From Arenicola marina (Eukaryota > Annelida > Polychaeta > Arenicolidae), in contig OZ025248.1 in the NCBI GenBank assembly GCA_964019135.1, forward strand, positions 40,169,670 to 40,233,669: 64,000 bases of DNA. The letters are read 5' to 3'. The translations under genes and the position numbers were made by a program. Numbering within the stretch: position 1 is the stretch's first letter; every line of letters begins with the position of its first letter. The notes under the pieces are model-generated. The model searched no databases and was not told the DNA's origin. It worked only from the letters and a program-made list of their open reading frames with translations. Shown here in pieces: positions 10,021-22,830 of this stretch.

Positions 10021-11510
10021 TAAGCCCTTACCTTGCCCTCACCCTGCGTCGGCCCCCTTTATTTCAGCCCTTGCCCCCTCCCCCCACCCCCTCGGTCAGC
10101 CATCTTTATTTCAGCACTTACCTTGCCCTCCCCCTGTGTCAGCCCTCTTTATGTCAGCCCTTACCTCGCCCTCCCCTTGTGTCAGCCCTCTTTATGTCAG
10201 CCCTTGCCTTGCCCTCCCCCTGTGTCAGCCCTCTTTATGTCAGCCCTTACCTTGCCCACCCCCTGTGTCAGCACTCTTTATGCCAGCCCTTACCTCGCCC
10301 TCCCCCTGTGTAAGCACTCTTTATGTCAGCCCTTACATTGACATCCCCCTGTGTCAGCCCTCTTTATGTCAGCCCTCACCTCGCCCTCCCTGTGTCAGCC
10401 CTCTCTATGTCATCCCTTACCTCACCCTCCCTGTGTCAGCCCTCTTTACGTCAGCCCTTACCTTGCCCTCCCCCTGTGTCAGCCCTCTTTATGTCAGCCC
10501 TTACCTCGCCCTCCACTTGTGTCAGCCCTCTTTATGTCAGCCCTTCCCTTGCCATCCCCCTGTGTCAGCCCTCTTTATGTCAGCCCTTTCCTTGCCCTCC
10601 CCCTGTGTCAGCCATCTCTATGTCAGCCCTTACCTCGCCCTCCACCTGTATCAGCTCTCTTTATGTCAGCATTTACCTTGCCCTCCCCCTGTGTCAGCCC
10701 TCTTTATGTCAGCCCTTACCTTGCTCTCCCGCTGTGTCAGCCCTCTTTATGTCAGCCCTTACCTTGCCCTCCCCCTGTGCCAGTCCTCTTTATGTCAGCC
10801 CTTACCCTGCCCTCCCCCTGTGTCAGCCTTCTTTATGTCAGCCCTTACCTTGCTCTCCCCCTGTGTCAGCCCGCTTTATGTCAGCCCTTACCTTGCCCTT
10901 CCCCTGTGTCAGCCCTCTTTATGTCAGCCCTTACCTCGCTCTCCCCCTGTGTCAGCCCTCTTTATGTCAGCCCTTACCTTGCTCTCCCCCTGTGTCAGCC
11001 CTCTTTATGTCAGCCCTCACCTCGCCCTCCCTGTGTCAGCCCTCTTTATGTCAGCCCTTACTTCGCCCTCCCCTTGTGTCAGCCCTCTTTATGTCAGCCC
11101 TTGCCTTGCCCTCCCCCTGTGTCAGCCCTCTTTATGTCAGCCCTTACCTTCCCCTCCCCCTGTGTCACCCCTCTTTTTTTAATGATAGCCCTTACCTTCC
11201 CCTCCCCCTGTGTCACCCCTCTTTATGTCAGCCCTTATCTTCCCCCTGTGTCAGCCCTCTTTATGGCAGCATTTACCTTGCCCTCCCCCTGTGTCAGCCC
11301 TCTTTATGCCAGCCCTTACCTTGCCCTCCCCCTGTGTCAGCCCTCTTTATGTCAGCCCTTACCTCGCCCTCCCTGTGTCAGCCCTCTTTATGTCATCCCT
11401 TAACTTGCCCTCCCCCTGTGTCAGCTAACTTTATGTCAGCCCTTATTTTGCCCTCACCGTGTGTCAGCCCTCTTTATGTCAGCCAGTACCTGACCCAGCC
11501 CTGTCTCGTA
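10021..11510 (+). repeat. 43-bp minisatellite (with 40-bp variants)
   Basis: About 33 units of mostly 43 bp with the core CTCTTTATGTCAGCCCTTAC followed by a CCTTGCCCTCC tract. Some units lack three bases in the CCCCCTGTGTC part (for example near 10390, 10430, 11030, 11370), giving 40-bp versions, and one near 11170 carries a small insertion (TTTTTTAATGATAG). Because 43 is not a multiple of three and the unit has no stop in any plus frame, three plus frames are open for 348-424 codons. I infer non-coding DNA. The right end decays into CT-rich low-complexity sequence. Confidence 0.94.
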
Positions 11511-13360
11511 ATGTTGCCCTACCCCCCCCCCTCCAACCCTTTATTTCACCCCCACCTCTCCTGCCCTTTCTCTTACCCTGTTCAGCTGTTCTCTTAGCAT
11601 TTTGTCTCTTTTTAGCGGTTTCTGACTTTTTGTCAGCTATACCTTTACTCACCCGCGCCCAACCCACTTGGCCCCCCCTCTGTTGACCTCTGCCTCCCAT
11701 GTGCCTCTCCATTTGTTGACTTCGGCCTCATTTTTATCACTTCGTATGGCGACCGCTGCCCCCCCCCCCCCCCCCCCCCCACCGCCCTCCTTAAATTTTT
11801 GCTGTCGATATCTGCCCACCTCTGGGTCTCACTCAGTTCATACTTTGGCCCTTTCTGTATGTCTGCCTCTACTTTATTTTATCTCTATTTGGACCTCTGA
11901 CTCGACTTTTCTGACTGTTTGTTGTCACCCTCTGCCTCCTGGTTTCTCCCTGTGCCGATTTCTCTTTGTACAAGGTCGGTGTGAGGAGTTATCGATTTAC
12001 GTAAAAACGTGGCTCATGAATATGCATATCGCTTATAACACTTGCTCTATGAATAGAAAACTCTAAAACTTTCGCTGGGGTTTTAGATGCTAACCCCATA
12101 GCTGTTTAGGTTTTTCCTTTTTCATATTACCCAATTATTCATGTCCCCACTTCGACTAGCATTCGACTATTGCTGGCATAGACCATGGCCATTTTATGTT
12201 AGTATTTGTTATTCATTTGGTTTACTGAGGATGCATCTATGAGATACCATCCCATTACATTACCTGACAGTAGCTCAGCTAACGGTAGATGGGGATTTTT
12301 CTGGCTAAGTGTAGATTTTTTCCCATGCTAGATCTTCTTAATAATAGGATAACGATCGGTTAATACTACAATGTGGTCCCAACGAACCAAACCGCATATG
12401 CGGATCCATATCTGGCAGCATAAATCATCAAACTACTTTATGGACACATGTAAGCATCAGTCTGTATCAGAGCGATCTAGTAAGAACACCCGGTACCTGG
12501 AACTGGAATAAGGGTCAAATAATTGCGTTTAGTATTTGAGCTTTTCTCGGATACTGAAGATCGACCATTTGCGCTGTGATAATGATGCATAAAGTTGTAG
12601 GGGAGAACCAACCCTCTCTTGGATATCATCAGGTTTTGCAGTCGTTGCCGTACACTGGATGGCACCAAGGACGTGTATTTTGTCCAATATTCGCTTGTTG
12701 GAGGTGAGGGTGAGGGGGGGGGGGCTTATTATAACCTCACCATAGACATGCTATGGCCCTTACCGGCCCAAAATGACTCCAAACGCACAATAGAAGTGCT
12801 CATTTAGTTAGATAACGAACTCAGCCTAAAGTTGATACCTGAACCTCTATGATTGTGTAGAACATCAAGTCGGCCCGTTCTGATGCCTCCTCTAGGCTAT
12901 AATGCCGAGAGAACATTGCTATTTTCGGTGTGGTGAAGAAGTTGCCAATGTATTAATTTAGTTTTGCTCTTGGGTCATATTCTTACATCATAAACTATAA
13001 TAGGGATATTACTTTTCTCCGGTAAGGTCACGTAACAAATGCATTTGGCAGGACATGGGCAGCACATGGTATGATGGCCCCTTACTGGCCTCAGCGACAC
13101 CGTGGTAGCTTTCCTGTTCCACTTCACCCATTACCACCAACGCAACACTGCTTCCAAAGGGTGGAGGGGCGATGAGTGCTTTATCGGTCCACTCTTTGTT
13201 CTATAACAGGGGCAGCCGAAAGCATATTGACTGGGACAATTCATTAATAGACCAGTATTTGGCTTCTTTGCTCACGTTGAGCGGAGAGCTATTGGCCAGT
13301 CGTTTGGGACCATCGCCCGTCTCTTACCAATTGTACCACTGCCCCTCTGCCCCCTCTTAT
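11511..13360. other. CT-rich tail then anonymous DNA
   Basis: From 11511 to about 11960 the sequence is pyrimidine-rich with decayed words from the array to the left (CTCTGCCTCC and similar) and one run of about 20 C at about 11760. After 12000 it becomes ordinary mixed-composition DNA in which I see no exon or repeat. Confidence 0.5.
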
Positions 13361-13364
13361 CCCC

Positions 13365-13500
13365 TTCCCCTGTTTCCATGCCCCCCCCCCCCCACCCTCC
13401 TTGCGCCCTGTTTCCATGTCCCCCCCCCCCCCTATGCGCCCTGTTTCCCTGTCCCCTCCCCCCCCTTGCGCCCTGTTTCCCTGTTCCCCTCCCCTACCTT
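13365..13500 (+). repeat. Short C-rich minisatellite
   Basis: Four imperfect units of about 33-36 bp built on GCGCCCTGTTTCC followed by a run of C. It is too short and irregular for a reliable consensus. Poly-C tracts of 8-13 bases separate the units. Confidence 0.7.
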
Positions 13501-15130
13501 TCGTCATCAGTTACGCCGCCTCCCTTAAAACACCCCGCCCCCCCACCCACACACACACACTCTCGCCCCCGTAGCCGCCACCCCGAGGTGACCTGTAGCC
13601 CGGGGTCAGCGTTGGGCCGACCGCCCTACCGTCGACATGCCATTAGCGGGGCTCAGTAAGCCGACAGACGACCAATGCTGTGGAATGAGGTGACCATATG
13701 GAGAATGAAGCGGCCCGGTCCCGGCGAAGTGAAACCGGAGCCTCATTGGTGTCGGCCCACGTCCATCCTTATTTAGTGTCCGCAAGCAATCTGGACACAT
13801 CCATTTGAATGTGTAACAATTCTAAAAACAGGTAGATGATAAACTGGAGTGTTTGGGGGATGTGGGGAGGAAGTGGAGGTGGAGAGTGGTCGAAGGATAG
13901 TGGCCAGTGTCGGGAATGGTTTTCGTTTTAGTTCGGTTATTGAAGGCAGGATTGTGGCCTCCACACGAAGACAGTTTAATTCACACGTTTAATGTTGCAT
14001 ATGGGTGAATTTAAATGGCTAGGGTGGGAAGAGGTAAACTGATTCTTTGACTTTAGAGACGCAGAGCTATGTAGGCTGCTCTGACAAAGAATAAGATGGC
14101 TGGACAGGGCAAAGAATGACATGACCTTGCTGCCCCAAATACACATACACATTGCGAGCCTGGCATCCAACTTGGTTGAGCAGGGGGTCGGTGTGGGGGC
14201 GGGGGGGGGGGGGGGCAGACACACCTCGTAGCAGTGTCCTATGGGAACACGCCCGGTGGCCAGATAAAGGCATGTGGACAAAGACTTGGTAGCAAACACC
14301 AAATAAAGCCTTGAAGAAGAAAGCTTGGGAATAAAGATCCATTGATGAAGGCTGCTGGTTGCATGCAGAATGACGACCATCAAAGGTTCCTTTCGTTGAC
14401 GAATTCCGTATTAACTACACGGAAGAGTGGTGTCATCCTATGATGAAATCACCCATGCGAACACAAAGTAATACAAAAGCTGCCTTCTCGAACAGTAGAT
14501 GGCAGCACTGTACTATGCGGTATACGAAATTCGCCAATGATTTGACAACATCCCCCATTTGTCCTGTACGTTATTTCCGGATGATCTGAGAGCCTCCTCG
14601 GCAGATCTATACCTTGAACTGTACAGGGTCGCGTACACTTTACCAGACGGCAGATAACCCCGTAATGTACCCCGCGGAAAAGGACCCCTAAACGCCCCAG
14701 ACTACGTTTGTAAGATGATTTTGAAACGACGATGCCTAACCGGAAGGGCAGGTCGCTGCCAGGATATGACCCTTACTTCCGACACGCGCGGCGCTGGCCC
14801 GGCTCGTCCGCCAGACGCGGGGTCTGGTTTGTACAGATCAAAGTTGGCTTTGGTGGGCGGCTGGCTTCAATTATACTTCGACGGCGTAGTCTTCATCATT
14901 GCATGGCCAGTGGTATTTGGCATGGTAAGAGTAATACTATGGCCCACATGTTGTATGGATGACGAGACTAACGTGATCCCGACGAGACTAACGTGATCCC
15001 GACGAGACGGCTATGATGGATGCGAGACCAGCTGCAGGTAGAATATTGATGACGTCAGCACATGTTGTACTTTGTACCAGTCAAATATTCGGACATGGAC
15101 GATATGTGTGGACGGCACGAATAAAATACA
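13501..15130. other. Anonymous DNA
   Basis: No gene is recognised. A GACGAGACTAACGTGATCCC 20-bp direct repeat occurs at about 14961-15006 (two full copies and a partial third). An ACAC microsatellite lies at about 13548-13560 and a G-run at 14197-14214. The open frame at 14715-14996 has no motif I can name. Confidence 0.5.
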
Positions 15131-15260
15131 GGGCGGATCCAGAATAGGGGGGGGGGGAGGGGCGGTTTCAGGGTCCGATCCGGATATGCTGGATAGGGAT
15201 GGCCGGTTTTGATTTTCAGATGTTAAATGGTATAAATGTCGGCTCTGATCCAATCGCACA
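15131..15260. mobile_element. Dispersed GC-rich repeat fragment (GGCGGATCC family)
   Basis: Begins with GGGCGGATCCAGAATAGG and includes GGTTTCAGGGTC (15164-15175), GGATATGCTGGATAGGG and TTAAATGGTATAAAT. The same ordered words occur at about 47141-47205, so this is a dispersed repeat present at least twice in the window. The GGCGGATCCAG end resembles the terminal repeat of the element at 1033-1385. Probably a fragment of a short non-autonomous DNA element. Both ends are uncertain and I found no target duplication. Confidence 0.55.
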
Positions 15261-16215
15261 TTTCTCAGAAAAAAAACATCAGCTATCTTGTTAGAAAGAC
15301 GGCAGACATACAGTCCATGTTGTTGACGACCATTGTGACGTCAGATCTCGGGTGATTATTAAAGCCCATCCCATACACTGCGACTGGCTACTGCTAAGCA
15401 CCTCTGTTTGTTTACTGTGATTTGTGCGAGCAACTTAACTCGAACCAATGCAATATATGTGAATGAATATCTAACACCCGTTGAGAAAGCTTAAAACAAA
15501 TCTTCCTCTGATTAATCTATATATTGCTGGAGGTAATACCACAAGCATCTACCATCACCCCCACCACCACCAACCCCCGCTCGCCCCCTTCCCCTCTTCC
15601 TGTCCCATGAAACACCCAGACGCCCGACATATAGATAGGCTAAAATGATTCCGTACCATTCCTCGCTATCCAATGCAAACAAGATAAGGAGGGGGCTGAG
15701 AGGAGGGAACTAGTATGTGGACCAGTAAAACTACCCAGTCAGTTTAATTTGTTATGTCTGGTTGTGTCTTAGGAGTGGAGAGAGGTGGGGGGGGGGGAGG
15801 GGGTTATGCAAGGTATGAGATACTAGCTGCATTCGGTGAGGTGAATGGGTGCAATACTGTTAGCATTACATATACGTGAGCGGCGCCCAAATGTAGACTA
15901 AGACACAGAGACCAAGTAACTTGGGGAAATGACTAACTGTTAGTATTGAAAAGTAGTCTATAAGAGTGGCCATTAATAAGTTTACATTAGCGATACAATC
16001 GATTACCATTGGCATTACCTGAACACTAATAATCGCTTACGTGAGTACATTGCGTTTATAGCCAATGTGATCGAGTACAAATATCTGAACGCATGTTATC
16101 AATTACAATAGATACCGATTAATACGATATACGTTAATTTATGTTAGTGACATGCATCTCGTAATACTATATTCTTTCAGACCTTTCTCCGAGAGATGTA
16201 TCTTTCACCAATATC
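15261..16215. other. Anonymous AT-richer DNA
   Basis: No gene is recognised. There is a G-run at about 15788-15802. The stretch from 15960 to 16150 has many near-repeated GATAC/ATTAC words but no clear period. Confidence 0.45.
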
Positions 16216-16292
16216 GGATTGGAACTCTCGGATTCGATCCTAGGACCTCTTGATCTGCGGTTCAGTGCGCTGATCACTACACCATGGAGGCA
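16216..16292 (-). mobile_element. tRNA-like SINE head, degenerate
   Basis: On the minus strand this reads TGCCTCCATGGTGTAGTG, then ATCAGCGCACTGAACCGCAG, then GGATCGAATCC. These are a box A-like and a box B-like sequence at tRNA spacing (box B at 16230-16240 on the plus strand). The putative acceptor halves (GCCTCCA and the bases after the T arm) do not pair, so it is not a functional tRNA gene. A tRNA-derived SINE head with its body toward lower coordinates is the simplest reading; a decayed tRNA pseudogene is the alternative. Confidence 0.6.
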
Positions 16293-19200
16293 CACCTCCC
16301 GGTGCGGAGAGCATCAGAGAAAAAAAAGAAGATGGACATCAAGATAGCTATCCAAAATGATGTCAGTGAAGGTATGTCTTGAAAGACACTACGCCCTTTT
16401 AGTTTTATTGATGAAATTTGATAGATGCTGATTACATTAAAATAGTAGGCCCTATGTCTAAATACAAGGATTATATATGGAATGCTATGTTTTGTTGTCA
16501 TAATCAAATGTTGTCATAATTAAACATGTGGCTCTCCGGAGGATGTGAAGTCAAGTATTTGTCAATAAGATATAGTTTGTCTGCTGTAGGGTCGTTCTGC
16601 CATGTTATAAAGAAACATTGCTTTAGTTTCCCCCACTTATCAATCGCACCTTGCATTTACTACAGTAAGTCATTTCGGCTTTATTGCCACTGACATGGCA
16701 GATCCGTTCAAGTGCACGATTAAAGTTGGTCGAAGGTCAAAAAATAATCAATTGCACGAGGTCAGCGGACTTTATGTACACTTATGACAGGTAGCCGATG
16801 AGTCAAGTCATGTCAGATGTCGGCTGTTGTGGACTGCCGCACGTAACCGCCAACCACAAGGTGGGCATCAACGGTGCTGGGGTCACCAATGGGTTTAGAG
16901 GGTTGTTTGTTGCATTTTGTATTTGCAATGCAGAATTTGGAAAATACAGACATTCCGTAGTCGTACGACCACAATGGAAGAGCAAAGCGAAGCCGTATTT
17001 CAAAATAACACGGGGTCAAACTTCAAAGCGCTTCACGCATTTGACCCCGATCGAACTCGAAAACATAGTTCGGAAGTAACATTGCCTCTAATGAATCAAA
17101 GTAGAATGAATTTGTCTGATACACTACAAGTAGCACAGTCAATGCCAGACAATGGTGTATTTGATGCTAACGTGGGAATAAATCTTCCATTTGATTCAGT
17201 TTCAGTTTTCGCCTGTGAAGAATAATTCTGATGGTTATATTTGACGTGGGGCAGAGGGACTATAGCGGAATGCCCTCTGTGGGGGGGGGGCACTATTATG
17301 CACATCTGTTTGGGGTGGGGGGGAGCAGTTGGGGGTGCCTTGATGCATGGGAAAGCGGACATGAAAAATATACCCCTATAGAGCGGACATTTATGATGAA
17401 AAAATGTCCCTATATAGCGGACATTTATCATGGAAAATGATATAGAGATTGGAGGGAGGAGGCTATGGAGGGAGGGAGGCTATGAAAATTCACGTTCATA
17501 GAGCGGGTTGCTCTAATACCTCTTCCGAGCGGATTTTGGCGGTAAAATTGAAAAGATTTCTCATACGTATTCTGGAAAGTGAAAACAGGGTAACGCCGAT
17601 AGGGCCTAGTTGAGGCATTTTCTGTTTGTTGGGCTTGGTTGAGAGTCACGACCTTACTTTAGATTGTTACCACATATTTTCCAAATAAAGTCGAAAACTG
17701 TTTCTTTTAATGTAAACTTATTTACATATCCCATCTGATTTCGATTAATTAATTAACTAATAAGTAACTAATTACGCTGCGACTGAACCTGAAGACATTT
17801 CTTTTTAAACAAAAGGACCATATGGGTGTAATGTCATCTATATGATGATCTCGGATTACTCATTTAATACAGTATCTCTGTTTTGGCCTAAATCAATGAC
17901 ACGTATTTCATCGCTATTCCATGTATCCACATATATAAGATATAGCAATGTAATTTTGGTTCATTAACATGGCGACAGATGTAATATTGGGTCAAACACT
18001 GTAGTGTATGGCTCATCCCTGACGCGAGCCGCGGTATTCTGTTCCCGGAAGTAGAGAAAAATGGCAATGGCGGCGGACTATTGACGCAGCCACATTCATC
18101 CGCCCGATGAAGTAGTTCGGTCTGCCTCATTCAGTATTAATCATGGCATCAAAGTAACCTTCGAAATTAAACCTGAACGTCGATGCAACCTTCGCGCTTC
18201 GCCGAATGGGAATCGGAAGCAATTTCGCATGCGATGTAATTAACCCTTTTTGGGTTAATAAGAGGGGAATTCATCGCGAAGTTGTTAAGTCAGTTAAAGT
18301 GATATAGTCGTCGTTTCCTCCAGGACTCTTATAGGGAGTGACGACCATGGTGTGCCGCACTTATAGGCTCCCCATTGTTTCCACTCGGGGGGACCAGCTT
18401 TCGAGGAATCGACCAGGGCGGGCAGAGCAATTTTCCATTATTAAAAGGCAAAACAGCGGTCCGGGTTTACCCTACGTCCCGTGTACATGCCGAGTAATAG
18501 GGTGAGGTACCCAATGGTCCGTGATCGCCATGAAAATTTGATGTTGCTGTGTGGACAGTGGCGGCCGTCACCAGCCACCGGGACTGCTGTTGAAAAGCAA
18601 AGCAAACTGCCGTCCGCTAGGGGGAGACACCGAGGCCCCGGCACTTGACATAAGGCGGCGCTGTGCATTATGGGAGCAGTAAGGAGGTCATCGAGATGAG
18701 CTGGCCTGCTCCGGACCCCCCCCCCCCCCACCACAAAAAAATCTTTAATGGTATCCAAAGGAAACATTGAAGGAAGTGTTGCTCGATGGCATAGGTGGTG
18801 GTGGGGATGGAGATGTCAATATATAGGTTTTTTTTTCTGAAATTCATCCAGAGATAATTCAATGCAATATTTGGCATGACGATAGTTCTCCTTCAAACAG
18901 GTGATAACTAATTTGCACGCGAGGCACTTCAATATGTAACGGGGATGGCAACATAAATTTATTATTGTTATAACTCTGAACAAGTTATATTTTTATTATA
19001 TTTGGCACTATTTTCTTGTTGTGTTTCCCCTGACATAAACATTAACGTACATCTGAACATATGTGTACCATATGAAATATCCGTGCTAAAGAGTGAAATG
19101 ATGTCAATTGTGGTCCTTACATGAGGACAACCCACCCGCGTTGAAAGTTTCATGGCTTTTTGCTAACAGGATATGCTGGCCTTTGATCGTACTTTTGAGC

Positions 19201-20590
19201 ATGCATACGACACGACATAGCCGCACAGTATTAATGTATTGTTAATCAATAATCATGTAAACGAAAATGGCGGATAAAATTGCATATATAGTCATCCAGT
19301 GTGACGATACCGAGATTCATCATCGGTCTCAGTGACTTGATTTCGAGGCCGTAGAAATCTGTTCCAAATTTAAGGCAATAGATTGCAATAAAAGTCCATT
19401 TCACATTGTTGTTATTCAGGATACGTTTCAACCGATATAACGAACATCTTGAAATTAACATCGTTATCGACCGCTTCCAAGACGCCATCTTCCACCTTAT
19501 TTGCGAGTACATTTCGCTTGATGCTATATCTCAGTCTGGCTTCCTGAAATAAACCCATGTGAGTCCTCCGCGGTTGTGTCTCTTCGTAAAACCTTCAAGA
19601 TGTTGAAGAACGGAAGTGGCGTTTGGCACCATTGGTGTTACTCATAACCACAATCTCCAGCGTTCAGTGTCGTGTAGCCATGTAATGTGCAGCCAAATGA
19701 TTCGAAACCGCACAGGGGTGCTTGGATATACCTCTTAAAGGTGGTTGAACCCCGTCTTGGACGCGGGGTCGTTCGCCTTGGAGTGTCTGCTTCCATGGCA
19801 ACATGTGTCTAGGTCTTGGGTTGAGGATATAAGAAACAGATCGCAAAGGAATAATCGCCCTCCCGCAATGAAGAGCCCTCCAACTATACCAGTCTTCATA
19901 ATATTACCTCTGCGGGTACGCCAAGCCAAATGTGACTCCCAGTCCCCCACTCTCCTTCCTATGGAAGTGTTTTGTGCACGGGAAGGTTTGAGGCTGCCAA
20001 TATCGCGTCCAACAAAAGCTCCACACAAACTGCTATTGGCAGTAAATTTAGTGGGCTCTTGATTAGATGGTTTTATGATCTCGAGTGCCTTGGAGTAACC
20101 TTCCCGTCCCCTTTTATGTCTCAAAGGTCATGAATACAAATATGTATCGTCTTGAGGTACTACAGCCAACTGCGCTTCTGTTCTCAGCACGTGACCAGTT
20201 TTAGGAGGGTGGTGAAGCAGTGGGGGGAGACATATTGGGTCGTGACGGCGTGCGGTGGAGGGGGTGGGGTGTAGCGTGGGGGGCGGGGGGGGGGGGGGGG
20301 TAGTGCGGAGACTTCCAGTATCGGGACATAGACGGACCGCTCTCAGGCCGTATGTGTTCAAGAGATGAAAAGTATATGGCACATTTATTGACTTCTGTGC
20401 TGCTAGTGGAAAATATCGCTGGAAAACAGAGACGTAAACCCCTGCTAGCTCCGTGGAGATGAAAAGCCACGGCGGATACATCATACAATTATAGGACCTC
20501 AATAGGATGGGCATGCTGTAAGTATGGATCTATGAAATGTGGCATTGGAAGGCACAGACAGAAGATATCGAGAAGAGCACTGACACAACC
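16293..20590. other. Anonymous DNA
   Basis: A long stretch without a recognisable gene. Local features are two copies of a TATAGCGGACATTTATSATG-like word near 17380-17430, poly-C or poly-G blocks at about 17281, 18717 and 20279-20300, and AT-rich segments near 17690-17780. Open frames of 60-130 codons, such as 16798-17079 and 19735-20124, have no domain I can name. Spliced exons could be present, but I cannot support any. Confidence 0.45.
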
Positions 20591-20591
20591 A

Positions 20592-20718
20592 GAATGGAAC
20601 GAGAAGGTTGGCAGGCAGGATGGCACAGTCAGGATGGCACAGCCAGGATAGGACGAGGAGGGAAGGCGGGAGGATGGCACAGCCAGGGTGGAAAGAAGAA
20701 GGTTGGCAGGCTGGGAGG
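20592..20718 (+). repeat. Diverged left edge of the 41-bp minisatellite
   Basis: Irregular units sharing GGAGGATGGCACAGCCAGG and GAAGGTTGGCAGG words with the main array, but of uneven length. They link the array to unique sequence at about 20590. Confidence 0.8.
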
Positions 20719-22830
20719 ATGGCGCAGACAGGAGGGAACGAGGAGTGAAGGCTGGGAGGATGGCGCAGACAGGAGGGAAGGAGGAGTGAAGGCTGGGAGG
20801 ATGGCGCAGACAGCAGGGAACGAGGAGTGAAGGCTGGGAGGATGGCGCAGACAGGAGGGAAGGAGGAGTGAAGGCTGGGAGGATGGCGCAGACAGGAGGG
20901 AACGAGGAGTGAAGGCTGGGAGGATGGCGCAGACAAGAGGGAACGAGGAGTGAAGGCTGGGAAGATGGCGCAGACAGGATGGAAGGAGGAGTGAAGGCTG
21001 GGAGGATGGCGCAGACAGGAGGGAAGGAGGAGTGAAGGCTGGGAGGATGGCGCAGGCAGGAGGGAACGAGGAGTGAAGGCTGGGAGGATGGCGCAGACAG
21101 GAGGGAACGAGGAGTGAAGGCTGGGAGGATGGCGCAGACAGGAGGGAACGAGGAGTGAAGGCTGGGAGGATGGCGCAGACAAGAGGGAACGAGGAGTGAA
21201 GGCTGGGAGGATGGCGCAGACAGGAGGGAACGAGGAGTGAAGGCTGGGAGGATGGCGCAGACAAGAGGGAACGAGGAGTGAAGGCTGGGAAGATGGCGCA
21301 GACAGGATGGAAGGAGGAGTGAAGGCTGGGAGGATGGCGCAGACAGGAGGGAAGGAGGAGTGAAGGCTGGGAGGATGGCGCAGGCAGGAGGGAACGAGGA
21401 GTGAAGGCTGGGAAGATGGCGCAGACAGGATGGAAGGAGGAGTGAAGGCTGGGAGGATGGCGCAGACAGGAGGGAACGAGGAGTGAAGGCTGGGAGGATG
21501 GCGCAGACAGGAGGGAACGAGGAGTGAAGGCTGGGAGGATGGCGCAGACAGGAGGGAACGAGGAGTGAAGGCTGGGAGGATGGCGCAGACAGGAGGGAAC
21601 GAGGAGTGAAGGCTGGGAGGATGGCGCAGACAGGAGGGAAGGAGGAGTGAAGGCTGGGAGGATGGCGCAGACAGGAGGGAACGAGGAGTGAAAGCTGGGA
21701 GGATGGCGCAGACAGGAGGGAAGGAGGAGTGAAGGCTGGGAGGATGGCGCAGACAGGAGGGAACGAGGAGTGAAGGCTGGGAGGATGGCGCAGACAGGAG
21801 GGAAGGAGGAGTGAAGGCTGGGAGGATGGCGCAGACAGGAGGGAACGAGGAGTGAAGGCTGGGAGGATGGCGCAGACAGGAGGGAACGAGGAGTGAAGGC
21901 TGGGAGGATGGCGCAGACAGGAGGGAACGAGGAGTGAAGGCTGGGAGGATGGCGCAGACAGGAGGGAACGAGGAGTGAAGGCTGGGAGGATGGCGCAGAC
22001 AGGAGGAAACGAGGAGTGAAGGCTGGGAGGATGGCGCAGACAGGAGAGAACGAGGAGTGAAGGCTGGGAGGATGGCGCAGACAGGAGGGAACGAGGAGTG
22101 AAGGCTGGGAGGATGGCGCAGACAGGAGGGAAGGAGGAGTGAAGGCTGGGAGGATGGCGCAGACAGGAGGGAACGAGGAGTGAAGGCTGGGAGGATGGCG
22201 CAGACAGGAGGGAAGGAGGAGTAAAGGCTGGGAGGATGGCGCAGACAGGAGGGAACGAGGAGTGAAGGCTGGGAGGATGGCGCAGACAGGATGGAAGGAG
22301 GAGGGAAGGCTGGGAGGATGGCGCAGACAGGAGGGAGGGAGGAGTGAAGGCTGGGAGGATGGCGCAGACAGGAGGGAACGAGGAGTGAAGGCTGGGAGGA
22401 TGGCGCAGACAGGAGGGAACGAGGAGTGAAGGCTGGGAGGATGGCGCAGACAGGAGGGAACGAGGAGTGAAGGCTGGGAGGATGGCGCAGACAGGAGGGA
22501 ACGAGGAGTGAAGGCTGGGAGGATGGCGCAGACAGGATGGAAGGAGGAGGGAAGGCTGGGAGGATGGCGCAGACAGGAGGGAAGGAGGAGTGAAGGCTGG
22601 GAGGATGGCGCAGACAGGAGGGAACGAGGAGTGAAGGCTGGGAGGATGGCGCAGACAGGGGGGAAGGAGGAGTGAAGGCTGGGAGGATAGCGCAGACAGG
22701 AGGGAAGGAGGAGTGAAGGCTGGGAGGATGGCGCAGACAGGAGGGAACGAGGAGTGAAGGCTGGGAGGATGGCGCAGACAGGAGGGAAGGAGGAGTGAAG
22801 GCTGGGAGGATGGCGCAGACAGGATGGAAG
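20719..22830 (-). repeat. 41-bp minisatellite, ~52 equal-length units
   Basis: The anchor GGCGCAG occurs first at 20721 and last at 22812. The distance is exactly 51 x 41 bp, so about 52 units run without a net indel. Units differ mainly at a few sites (GAACGAGG/GAAGGAGG, GGGAGGATG/GGGAAGATG, CAGACAGG/CAGACAAG). The plus strand is strongly purine-rich. As 41 is not a multiple of three and the minus strand of the unit has no stop, three minus frames extend for about 900 codons each across this and the flanking units, all reading one 41-residue Ser/Pro/Leu cycle. I infer a non-coding satellite. Confidence 0.96.

Noticed and set aside
14715-14996. Small protein gene of 93 codons
   Set aside because: No recognisable motif. 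The end of the frame runs into a 20-bp direct repeat, and the length is within chance expectation.
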